Origin: Pseudomonas bananamidigenes
GTDB taxonomy: Bacteria; Pseudomonadota; Gammaproteobacteria; Pseudomonadales; Pseudomonadaceae
Assembly: GCF_001679645.1 (NCBI RefSeq)
Contig: NZ_LRUN01000044.1
Coordinates: 1 to 46,689 of the forward strand
DNA length: 46,689 nucleotides
Direction: 5' to 3'
Within the stretch, counting starts at the first letter, position 1. The number at the start of each line of letters is the position of its first letter. Shown one piece after another: positions 31,890 through 39,880 of this stretch. The translations under genes were made by a program, and so were the position numbers. The notes under the pieces are model-generated. The model made no database searches. It was not told where the DNA came from and was given only the letters and a program-made list of their open reading frames with translations.

Positions 31890-33428
31890 ATGAACACGAC
31901 TCGCCGATTGTGCCTCGTCCTGGGCGACCAGTTATCGTTCGATCTCGCCTCTCTGCAGGCGCTGGATCAACAGAGCGATACGGTGCTGCTGGTCGAGGTG
32001 ATGGAGGAGGCCAGCCATGTTCCTCATCATCCGCAAAAGATCGCACTCATATTCAGCGCCATGCGCCACTTCGCCGAAGCCTTGCGGCAGAGGGGCGTCA
32101 AGGTGCAGTACGTAGCGCTCGATGACCCGGAAAATACCGGGTCCGTGCCAAGCGAATTGCAGCGCTGGCACTCACGTCTGAAACCGGATGAGCTGCACAT
32201 GACAGAGTGCGGTGACTGGCGGCTGGAGCATTCGCTCAGGGACTGTGGCCTGGCGATCAACTGGCATTGCGACAGTCGCTTTCTTTGCTCGCGTGCCGAG
32301 TTCGCTCAATGGGCGCAGGGCAAAAAACAGCTGCGCATGGAGTTCTTTTATCGAGAGATGCGCCGCAAGAGCAGGTTGTTGCTCAATGGCGACGGCAGCC
32401 CGGTCGGAGGCGCCTGGAACTTTGATGAGCAAAACCGCAAAGCCCTGCCCAAAGGCGTCAGACCGCCTTCGCCAGCCCGTTTTACGCCAGATGCAATCAC
32501 CCGTGAGGTGCTTGCGTTAGTGGCCGACAACTTTTCCGGCCACTACGGCGCCCTCGACACGTTCGACTATCCGGTCACCCACGCCGAAGCTCAGGCCTTG
32601 TGGGATTACTTTCTAGATTGGGGGCTGGCAGCCTTCGGTGACTATCAAGACGCCATGGCCAGCGATGAGCCGTTTCTGTTTCATGCGCGTATCAGCGCGG
32701 CACTGAATATCGGCTTGCTGGATCTTCGCAAGCTTTGCAGCGATGTGGAATCTGCCTATTGGTCCGGCAGCATTGCACTCAACGCCGCCGAAGGCTTCAT
32801 TCGGCAACTGATCGGCTGGCGGGAGTATGTCCGGGGCGTCTACTGGTTGAAGATGCCGGACTATGCCCATGGCAATGCCTTTGGCAATACGCGGTCGCTT
32901 CCGGAGTTCTACTGGACCGGTCAAACCCAGATGAATTGCATGCGCCAGGCCATCAACCAGAGCCTGGAACATGCCTACGCGCACCACATCCAACGATTGA
33001 TGGTGACGGGCAACTTCGCACTGCTCGCCGGCATCGCGCCGAAGGACATCTGTGAGTGGTATCTGGCTATCTACATGGACGCCTTCGACTGGGTGGAACT
33101 GCCCAATACGCTCGGCATGGTCATGCACGCCGGTGGCGGTTATCTCGGTTCCAAACCCTATTGTGCGAGCGGCCAGTACATCAAGCGCATGTCCGACTAT
33201 TGCCGTGGCTGCGTGTACAAGGTCAGTGAAAGCACCACAGATGACGCTTGCCCCTTCAATTCGCTTTACTGGCATTTTCTGATGCGTCACGGCGACCGCC
33301 TGCGCGGCAATCAACGCATGAGCATCATCTACAAAAACCTCGACCGCATGCCTGAGCCCAGACAACAGGCGCTTTGGCAGCGCGGCGAATGGTTGCTCAA
33401 CCAATTGGACGAGGGTGAGCCGCTGTGA
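31890..33428 (+). CDS. phrB: FeS bacterial cryptochrome/(6-4) photolyase
   Basis: The 512-aa protein belongs to the FeS-BCP family (PhrB of Agrobacterium), which repairs (6-4) photoproducts using FAD, a lumazine antenna and a [4Fe-4S] cluster. The four cluster cysteines lie at 350 (QMNCMRQA), 438 and 441 (YCRGC) and 454 (DACPF), the same numbers I recall for Agrobacterium PhrB. RLCLVLGDQLSFD opens the antenna-binding domain; EGFIRQLIGWREYVRGVYW and HHIQRLMVTGNFALL are FAD-domain motifs. ATG 31890 follows a TTG at 31887. It carries a LitR-type operator upstream and shares a four-base overlap with a DUF2256 gene. Confidence 0.95.
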   Translation: MNTTRRLCLVLGDQLSFDLASLQALDQQSDTVLLVEVMEEASHVPHHPQKIALIFSAMRHFAEALRQRGVKVQYVALDDPENTGSVPSELQRWHSRLKPDELHMTECGDWRLEHSLRDCGLAINWHCDSRFLCSRAEFAQWAQGKKQLRMEFFYREMRRKSRLLLNGDGSPVGGAWNFDEQNRKALPKGVRPPSPARFTPDAITREVLALVADNFSGHYGALDTFDYPVTHAEAQALWDYFLDWGLAAFGDYQDAMASDEPFLFHARISAALNIGLLDLRKLCSDVESAYWSGSIALNAAEGFIRQLIGWREYVRGVYWLKMPDYAHGNAFGNTRSLPEFYWTGQTQMNCMRQAINQSLEHAYAHHIQRLMVTGNFALLAGIAPKDICEWYLAIYMDAFDWVELPNTLGMVMHAGGGYLGSKPYCASGQYIKRMSDYCRGCVYKVSESTTDDACPFNSLYWHFLMRHGDRLRGNQRMSIIYKNLDRMPEPRQQALWQRGEWLLNQLDEGEPL

Positions 33429-33598
33429 AAAAAAGTGAGCTGCCCGTCAAAACCTGCGCGACCTGCGGCCTTCCCTTCACATGGAGGAAGAAATGGGCTC
33501 GCTGCTGGGAGGACGTGCGCTATTGCTCCGAGCGTTGCCGACGTAGTAAATCCAGTGTGGATGGCGGTGCGGGATTGCCGCAGAAACTCAATGGCTAA
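33425..33598 (+). CDS. DUF2256 zinc-ribbon peptide coupled to the photolyase
   Basis: The 57-aa product has four cysteines as C-x2-C (TCATCGLPFTWRKKW) and C-x3-C (YCSERCRR), with the WRKKW...WEDVRYCS signature of DUF2256. It is too short for routine gene calls but has a GTG start overlapping the photolyase stop (GTGA), so it is translated with it. DUF2256 genes are repeatedly found beside cryptochrome/photolyase genes. A zinc-binding accessory role, perhaps in DNA or cofactor handling, is inference. Confidence 0.85.
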   Translation: MKKSELPVKTCATCGLPFTWRKKWARCWEDVRYCSERCRRSKSSVDGGAGLPQKLNG

Positions 33599-33606
33599 AC
33601 AGCCAC

Positions 33607-34605
33607 ATGGACGGTGCCTCCGGAATGACCAACCAACCCTCTGCGCAAGCCTCCCGCGCCGAGTATGCGCGGCGGATCAATCGTGTACTGAACTACATCG
33701 ACGCGCACATTGATGAACCTTTGGACGGCGCGCATCTGGCCGACATCGCCAATTTCTCGCGTTTTCACTTTCATCGCATTTTCGCCGCGTGGATGGGAGA
33801 AACGCTGGGCAGTTATGCGCAGCGTCGACGGCTTGAGAAGGCAGCGTTGCGGCTGTCCTGTGGCAGCCGGGAAACCGTGCTTGAAATCGCGTTGGCCACT
33901 GGCTTTCAGTCGGGCGAGGCGTTTGCGCGGGCCTTCAAACTCAAGTTCGGCTGCACGCCCTCGGCCTGGCGCGCCACGACGCCTCAGCGGCTGAAGGCTC
34001 AGGCGGCACTGATCAGGCAGCCAGCGGGCAGCCACGAGAGCAATCCTGATCAGGTCTTCGGCAATCGCCATCAGGCGGCCGAGTGGCCGTTCGCCGAAGC
34101 TGACGGCTCTAATCGGCTATCGGAAGGCATTGCCATGGAAGTACGCATTATTGAATTGCCCAAAGCACGCGTCGCGTATCAACGTTTGATCGGGCCTTAC
34201 GGGCCGGCCATCGGCGAATTCTGGCGCAGCACCATCACGCCGTGGATGTATTCCCATGGCCTCGGTGACCGGACCTGTTACGGCATCGGTCATGACGACC
34301 CCTCGATCACGCCACCCGACAAATGCCGCTATGACGCTTGCGTCGAAGTGCCGGCGGATTTCGTCGCCAGCGGCCAGGTGGATACGCAAGCGCTGCCGGG
34401 TGGGCGGTATGCCGTCGCCAGTTTCAAAGGGAAAGCCGAAGGCATGACCAACGCGTGGACATGGCTGATCCGCGAATGGATGCCGTCCAGCGGCCTGCAA
34501 TGCGACGACCGCCCATTCTTCGAGCGGTTTACGGCGTCCACCGTTTTCGATCCGCGCACCGGTGAAATGAGCTGTGACATCTGCATTCCGGTGCGGGCGC
34601 TGTAG
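33607..34605 (+). CDS. AraC-type regulator with GyrI-like effector domain
   Basis: The 332-aa protein has an N-terminal AraC double helix-turn-helix (about residues 18-118; YIDAHIDEPLDGAHLADIAN, FSRFHFHRIFAAWMGE, GFQSGEAFARAFK). A C-terminal GyrI-like/SOUL-type ligand domain (about 175-332) begins EVRIIELPKARVAYQRLIGPYG. This order is that of Rob/SbmC-type regulators of drug response. The start is ATG 33607 or, with CGGA immediately upstream, ATG 33625. It begins just after the DUF2256 gene and may be cotranscribed under light control (inference). Target genes unknown. Confidence 0.82.
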   Translation: MDGASGMTNQPSAQASRAEYARRINRVLNYIDAHIDEPLDGAHLADIANFSRFHFHRIFAAWMGETLGSYAQRRRLEKAALRLSCGSRETVLEIALATGFQSGEAFARAFKLKFGCTPSAWRATTPQRLKAQAALIRQPAGSHESNPDQVFGNRHQAAEWPFAEADGSNRLSEGIAMEVRIIELPKARVAYQRLIGPYGPAIGEFWRSTITPWMYSHGLGDRTCYGIGHDDPSITPPDKCRYDACVEVPADFVASGQVDTQALPGGRYAVASFKGKAEGMTNAWTWLIREWMPSSGLQCDDRPFFERFTASTVFDPRTGEMSCDICIPVRAL

Positions 34606-34630
34606 GGCAGGGGGCGGGTCATTGACCGTG

Positions 34631-34664
34631 AAGGAAAAGCACCTGGCGCGATGCCAGGTGCTCA
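34631..34664 (-). terminator. intrinsic terminator of the DUF6124 gene
   Basis: AGCACCTGGC (34638-34647) and GCCAGGTGCT (34653-34662) form a perfect 10-bp stem. TTTTCC follows directly on the minus strand. A T-tract lies further off on the plus side, so the AraC-GyrI transcript may also end here. Confidence 0.85.
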
Positions 34665-34687
34665 GGGCTGTTTTTAGCGACAGCCGC

Positions 34688-35047
34688 TTACGCCACTTCG
34701 ACGTGATCCAGCGCCTGATTCACCGCCAACCCGGCCACCATAACCACCTGCGCAATCCCCAACGCCGTCTTACGGTGTGAGGGATCGAGCGAGGACGCAA
34801 AGTTGTTCAACATCTCGTTGGCCGAACCCAGGCTTTCGCTGGCATTGGCCAACAGGGCTTCGGTGTTGTACTTGGGATTGGCCCGGAACATCGGCTCGGG
34901 ATCGATGCAGCACGACATCACCCGGGAGGACGGGGAGAGGTAATGGTCCAGCGCACGCTCGGCGGCGTCGTGGAATTTCTTCGAATCGGGAAATTCGTAA
35001 GGGGAGGTCGGGTCGGTTTCGGGTGGATTGGGTGTTGGTTTGATCAT
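34688..35047 (-). CDS. DUF6124-family protein
   Basis: The 119-aa protein matches the DUF6124 pattern common in Pseudomonas: a proline-rich start (MIKPTPNPPETDPTSPYEFP), then KKFHDAAERALDHYL, then TEALLANASESLGSANEMLNNFAS and a helical end (VAGLAVNQALDHVEV). No signal peptide or membrane helix is obvious. AGGAG lies upstream of the ATG and a strong terminator follows. Such genes often occur in several copies per genome and have no known function. Confidence 0.75.
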   Translation of the reverse strand: MIKPTPNPPETDPTSPYEFPDSKKFHDAAERALDHYLSPSSRVMSCCIDPEPMFRANPKYNTEALLANASESLGSANEMLNNFASSLDPSHRKTALGIAQVVMVAGLAVNQALDHVEVA

Positions 35048-35411
35048 GGTGTATCTCCTGAAAAGTTATCTAGGAGCCATCACCCTTCGCTACCAAACGT
35101 AGGGTGGCGGCCATACACAGGTTGGTAGACCGGTCCAGGAACCCGGCGCCTCCGAAGAAGCCCTGCGCACGGCCACCATAAAAATGCAGAGACGAGAACG
35201 ATCCCTGCAAAGAGGTGGCGCTATGCGCCTGGAAATTCCGGGCTACCAAACCCGATCACTGTTTTTCAGTGACCCCGAAACGATAAAACCCGCATGCCAG
35301 ACGCACAAGCCGGCGGATTCTGGCGCAGTCGTAGGCAATGACGCAAGGCGTTGTAGCCTTGGGGAAGTTACGAGTGGTGACTTTAAACGTGGCCGTGTAA
35401 ATCGCTGATTA

Positions 35412-35446
35412 TTGATCGGAGGGCCGTGAGTCAGCCCTCCGATCAA
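35412..35446. terminator. 13-bp perfect hairpin, terminator-like without T-tract
   Basis: TTGATCGGAGGGC (35412-35424) and GCCCTCCGATCAA (35434-35446) are exact inverted copies with a nine-base loop. No U-run follows on the plus strand. It could end a small RNA or act as an extragenic palindrome. Confidence 0.6.
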
Positions 35447-35480
35447 GGTGGGGTTCAAGACCAAGTTGGGCATTGCGAAC

Positions 35481-35504
35481 GTCCGCTATCGGCCAGAAGC
35501 GGAC
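35481..35504. repeat. GTCCGCT...GGCC...AGCGGAC repeat, left copy
   Basis: This 24-base palindromic unit (GTCCGCT at 35481-35487, AGCGGAC at 35498-35504) is the left copy of a motif that recurs between and to the right of the two large ATPase genes. Confidence 0.65.
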
Positions 35505-35783
35505 GCTCACACACTCCGCTCACGTCCCAATGTCAATGTACTGGATCACCTGATCGTGCTCGACGTTAGACCGCCGCCGACAATGAGGTGAGATCCAGCG
35601 AGAAATCTAGGCATGCGAAGTCTCCAGAAGATGTGCTTTAGGGGAAGCAGCAGAGAGTTCGTCCCATTCAGCGATGGCGGTGCGCTATCATCGGTAAAAC
35701 ACGTACCTCAGTGACACTGGGTATTAAGTGAAGACTATTTGGCGGTTCCCCCGAACAGCCTTTCAGCGGCATAGGAGACAGGG

Positions 35784-38700
35784 ATGTTCCGTCGTATAGC
35801 TCAGGCGCTTACTTCGAAGTGCGAGTGCGTCATCTCGCGAGTGAATCATGCGATGGGACAGTACAAACGCTACAGAAAAGCTGTTGAAAAAGCCGTAGCC
35901 GCCGCGCGCGAATACCTTGCTGTGCCCGGTGGTAAAAATGTCTTCGAGCCGCTAACGCCTGTACTTTTGGAGACGGATCGATCACAGCGTTACGAGAATG
36001 AGCTGCTGAGCGCGCTTAGCAACGATCAGATTCGCAATATCGCGATTACTGGTGAGTACGGCGCCGGCAAAAGTAGCGTCATACGTACGTTTGTCGAACG
36101 TCACCCTGAGCTTACCTATGCATTTGTATCGCTGGCCGCGTTCGGCAAAGATCTAAACAAAGGCGGGGCAGGAAAGTCGGCCTCAACTGATGCTCCTGTC
36201 GCTCCCGCTGATTCCAACTCAAACACCACCGACCTCAAAGGCGCTGAAAAAAAAACCGAGTCGGATATTTTGACGCGTATCGAGGAAACTATCGTTCAGC
36301 AACTGCTGTACGCGGTACCGTCAGATGAACTGCCGAAGAGCAGATTGAAGCGAATCATCCAGGCATCTACGTCGAGCCTATGGGTGCGTACCATTTTCTA
36401 CGTGCTGATAATCGTAAGCGTACTGAGGCTTTACGTCCCGACAGTCGAGAAAATGCCAAAAATTGACCCAGCGTGGTTGGTCGAATGGCTTCTATGGATC
36501 CCTGGGTGGATGGCCGTTGTGGTGCTCGGGGGCGGTAGCATCTACATGTTGTTCTCGGCTCTGAAGCTCTTGTCCCTGCTCAGCATTGACGGCTTCACGA
36601 TCAAGGGCGGAAAACTGGAAACGACACACCACGGCTCAGTGTTGCACAAGAATGTTGACGAAATCGTCTACTGCTTTGAACGCAGTAAAATCGATATCGT
36701 GGTCATCGAGGATCTCGACAGATTCGGAATTCATGACGTTTTCACGCGCCTGCGGGAAATCAATTTCATCATCAAGCAGTCCCCGCAGATCAAAAGACCG
36801 GTTTACTTCATCTATGCGCTTCGTGATGAGCTGTTCGCCGTCGGTGAGAAAACGAAATTTTTTGACCTGATCATCCCGATAATCCCCGTGGTCAACTCAG
36901 AGAACTCTCGCGAGCAAATGTTCAAAATGCTTCGTGAGCGACAGTTCAATGGGGTCGCGTTGGACGTTGGGCTTAATGAGACGTTGGTCGAAACCGTTTG
37001 TTATTTCATCGATGACATGCGGTTGATCAAGAATATCGTCAACGAATTCGATATGTTCTCCAGCATTCTCAGCGGCGGCTCCGGTCTAAAGCTTGATCCG
37101 AACAAGCTGTTTTCAATCATCGCGATTCGCAATCTGCATCCTGATGAATACGCACACTTGGTCAAACGACGTGGCGCCATTTACGAGACCATCCAAGGAT
37201 TCAGCGAGTGGCGATTCCAGCAGTCCAAACAGGCTGAAGATGCCTACCAGGCATTGCGGGAAAAGCGTGAAAAGCGGGTACAGGAAATCGCTGGAAGTGT
37301 GGCTGAGCTGCGGGCGTACGTATGGCTAGAACTTGTTAAAAAATCCGGCATTGCGGCAACCCATGTTTGGATGCCAAGTGGCAGTAAATTTTCGCTGACC
37401 GACTTTGTTAAGGATGATGTTTTTGAGTCGATTTTTTCTCAGAGTACTAGTTTAACGATGGGCATCATCGATAGGTACGGGGACCCAGACCAGAGGGCAG
37501 CACCTTTTGACTCAAAGCAGCTACTGACATCGACGTCATACCCAAAAAGGTTCGATTTGCTCCAACGAACCCTTGTTGATATCGATGATGAAATGGCCGA
37601 ACACCGAATTGAGGCAAGCCGAATTAATCACCAAACCTTCCGGGCAGCAGCCAAAAAAAACTACGGCGATGTCATCTCTCAAAAGCTGAACGGCTTGGAC
37701 ATTGTCGTGTACCTGATGCGCCACGGACACTTCGATACCGATTACACGGATTACTTCGGCTACTTCTACGCAGGATCCCTCACATCCGAAGACAAAAACC
37801 TGATCCTGGAATTGAGACGTGGTGTTTCCGTTGATGTCGCGACTGTAATCAATGCCCCGAAAAAGGCCGTGGAAAAGCTTGATATAGATGATCTGAGCGA
37901 TGGCAGGGGCATCATTGTCGCGCTGATTGAGTACCTTTCTGCCTGTCCATACAACGATCCTGGCATGAGCCATGAGCGCAGTAAGCTCGCGACGATTCTC
38001 AAGAGTGGGCTGGAAGGGCAAATGGGCAGAATGGCGCAAGCGACCGAATTATTGATATCAACCGCGACATCACCGAAGTTCATTCAATCTGTTTTTGCTC
38101 TGGAGCCTCGATTGTTCCGCGCGTTATTGAACGCTGAGCGATTCGAATCAACTTTACTGAGGCAAACCCTGATCAGTGCACTCATGGATGGGTTAGAGGT
38201 TGCACAGCTCCGAAGGCTTGATTCGGCGCCGGACATGAAAATCTGTGATGCCATTGCGAGTCTCCAAGACGTCTCGCGCTTGATGCCAGGACTTGAAGCG
38301 GGAGGTAAAGGCTGGCCTTGGCTTAGAGAACTGCCGGTGCGTTTCTCGGCGTTAGATGATGGCATCGTTCTGGACGACCTCAAGAAGCTGGTCGAATGGA
38401 GTTGTGTTGAGGTAAATCTGAACCTGCTCACGCTGATTTGCCAAAAAGGCGAATCCGCTCATGCAAGTAAAGCCGATCTCAGTGAAAACATCATTTCCTA
38501 TCGTCGACTGCAGGCCCTCCAGATTGAGGGTCTGAATGAACTCCTCCTTGAATCTGCGGAGGAGTTTGCAATCACACTTTTAGCCCAAATTGGCACGCTG
38601 GATGAGTCGGCGGGCTCCCTCATAGAACTGTTATGGGCCATCGTGGAAGAGACTGACGAGCCCGATGTCGTGGTTCAACTGTTTGATCGAACGACATGCG

Positions 38701-39668
38701 CATTCGACCGGCTTGAAGACACGACCCCATCGTTGTGGGCGCAAATACTCCAGTCTGATCGGGTGAAAGAGAAGGTCGGCGCGGTGTGGACATTCTTCAA
38801 AGACATACTCGTACCCGCTTTGGACCATAATGGTTGCGAAACCTTGGATATGGATGCCTTCGCAAGCTTTATCCAGCGCCATGGAAAGGAGCTAAAAGGG
38901 GAACTCTGGGGCCTCCATACCTCCCTGCATCAAGAGCTGCAGAGGTATTTAATCGCCCCAACAGGGTTATCTAACGAAACGCTTGAAGTGCTGTTCGCAG
39001 ATATCGTCTTGAGCGATACATTGATTCTCAAAGGGCTGGAATCGAGGGAGCGTTGGGAGATGCTCGCAACCGCCCCCTTTCTGGCGTACACCCCTGAGAT
39101 CCGTGAGTGCATTAGGACTTTCAGTGCAGATCTGGAGGTTCATTATCTCGCGGCACATTGGGTTGAGGCACGCGACCATATTGATCTAACTCAACTGTCG
39201 CTCAGCATGGCGGTGCCACTCAGTAAAAGCGGTGCGCTTGATCTAAATGAAAAGATCCAAATGTGGACGGCGTTACCGAGTGAACTCTTCGACACCGACA
39301 GTGAGGCCGTCAAAGAGGTCGTTGAAACCTGCCGCCTCGCTAATCGACAATCGGTAAGCTTTCCTTCAGCTTTTATCCCTGCACTCAAAAAATTTGCAAG
39401 TGCGGAGGGGCTTACCTCAGCTCAGCGCTCTGAAGTTCTGATCCAATGCTTGCCATCGTGCACTTGGGCAGAGGCATCCCTAGTTCTTGGTATGTTGAGT
39501 GATGGCGGTTTCACAAAGCTTTCACCGAATATCAAAAAAATCCGGGTGCCTAATACCGTTCTCAACATGAGGCTGGTCAACGCTCTTAAAGCGAAAGGCT
39601 TCGTTCAGACCGTAGCGGAAGAAGACGCTGTCATCAGCGCCACCGCCAAGCCTAAAGGCATGATTTGA
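35784..39668 (+). CDS. YobI-type membrane-associated P-loop NTPase (1294 aa)
   Basis: A very large protein. After a basic N terminus comes FEPLTPVLLETDRSQRYENELLSALS, the lead-in I associate with YobI-type P-loop NTPases. Walker A is GEYGAGKSS (about residues 90-98) and Walker B IVVIEDLDRFG (about 305-315). A YALRDELF/DDMRLIKNIVNEFDMF sensor region follows. Two hydrophobic segments lie inside the NTPase (about 197-218 and 235-262), as in KAP/YobI NTPases that sit in the membrane. The last 800 residues are helical, without a motif I know, and may form a repeat-like sensor. AGGAG precedes the ATG. The gene is clearly AT-richer than the core genome, consistent with transfer. Phage defence is likely but unproven. 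Confidence 0.82.
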   Translation: MFRRIAQALTSKCECVISRVNHAMGQYKRYRKAVEKAVAAAREYLAVPGGKNVFEPLTPVLLETDRSQRYENELLSALSNDQIRNIAITGEYGAGKSSVIRTFVERHPELTYAFVSLAAFGKDLNKGGAGKSASTDAPVAPADSNSNTTDLKGAEKKTESDILTRIEETIVQQLLYAVPSDELPKSRLKRIIQASTSSLWVRTIFYVLIIVSVLRLYVPTVEKMPKIDPAWLVEWLLWIPGWMAVVVLGGGSIYMLFSALKLLSLLSIDGFTIKGGKLETTHHGSVLHKNVDEIVYCFERSKIDIVVIEDLDRFGIHDVFTRLREINFIIKQSPQIKRPVYFIYALRDELFAVGEKTKFFDLIIPIIPVVNSENSREQMFKMLRERQFNGVALDVGLNETLVETVCYFIDDMRLIKNIVNEFDMFSSILSGGSGLKLDPNKLFSIIAIRNLHPDEYAHLVKRRGAIYETIQGFSEWRFQQSKQAEDAYQALREKREKRVQEIAGSVAELRAYVWLELVKKSGIAATHVWMPSGSKFSLTDFVKDDVFESIFSQSTSLTMGIIDRYGDPDQRAAPFDSKQLLTSTSYPKRFDLLQRTLVDIDDEMAEHRIEASRINHQTFRAAAKKNYGDVISQKLNGLDIVVYLMRHGHFDTDYTDYFGYFYAGSLTSEDKNLILELRRGVSVDVATVINAPKKAVEKLDIDDLSDGRGIIVALIEYLSACPYNDPGMSHERSKLATILKSGLEGQMGRMAQATELLISTATSPKFIQSVFALEPRLFRALLNAERFESTLLRQTLISALMDGLEVAQLRRLDSAPDMKICDAIASLQDVSRLMPGLEAGGKGWPWLRELPVRFSALDDGIVLDDLKKLVEWSCVEVNLNLLTLICQKGESAHASKADLSENIISYRRLQALQIEGLNELLLESAEEFAITLLAQIGTLDESAGSLIELLWAIVEETDEPDVVVQLFDRTTCAFDRLEDTTPSLWAQILQSDRVKEKVGAVWTFFKDILVPALDHNGCETLDMDAFASFIQRHGKELKGELWGLHTSLHQELQRYLIAPTGLSNETLEVLFADIVLSDTLILKGLESRERWEMLATAPFLAYTPEIRECIRTFSADLEVHYLAAHWVEARDHIDLTQLSLSMAVPLSKSGALDLNEKIQMWTALPSELFDTDSEAVKEVVETCRLANRQSVSFPSAFIPALKKFASAEGLTSAQRSEVLIQCLPSCTWAEASLVLGMLSDGGFTKLSPNIKKIRVPNTVLNMRLVNALKAKGFVQTVAEEDAVISATAKPKGMI

Positions 39669-39720
39669 CCTGCTGCTGGCTCACTGAATCGGCGCTGATT
39701 TTTTAGACTCCCTCGAGGGG

Positions 39721-39775
39721 CTGCTTCTGGCCGGAAGAAGCCGCTCTCAAACGGCCGCTTTTGGCAGAACGCAGT
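39721..39775. repeat. GTCCGCTTTTGGCC-type repeat, middle copies
   Basis: Two degenerate copies (CTGCTTCTGGCCGGAAGAAG at 39721 and CGGCCGCTTTTGGCAGAACG at 39752) lie in the gap between the two convergent ATPase genes. This suggests each gene was brought in as a separate unit bounded by this repeat. Confidence 0.55.
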
Positions 39776-39880
39776 CGTTGAACGGCATACGGCCGACTAG
39801 ACTCCCTGCGGTCTCCAACATAGCTTCGCGAGTGAAAGGCTTGAGCAGAGCTCAATGCGCGCGAACCATCGGACCGAATC

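Larger units (their letters stand above)
35048..35783. other. 736-bp gene-free region with conserved-looking structured segment
   Basis: Three things are visible. Inverted CTACCAA/TTGGTAG (35090-35096 and 35122-35128) opens a structured segment. A 74-codon plus-strand frame (35184-35408, RLEIPGYQTRSLFFSDPETI ... VGNDARRCSLGEVTSGDFKR) reads like a genus-repeated sequence but has no convincing Shine-Dalgarno. A 13-bp hairpin and a GTCCGCT palindrome follow. From about 35540 on the DNA is AT-richer and leads into the YobI-type gene, with AGGAG six bases before its ATG. No confident gene. Confidence 0.5.

Noticed and set aside
39690..39706. Weak ATCGGCGCTGAT hairpin with T6 after the YobI-type gene
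   Set aside because: Stem too short (about 3 bp firm pairs) to call a terminator.
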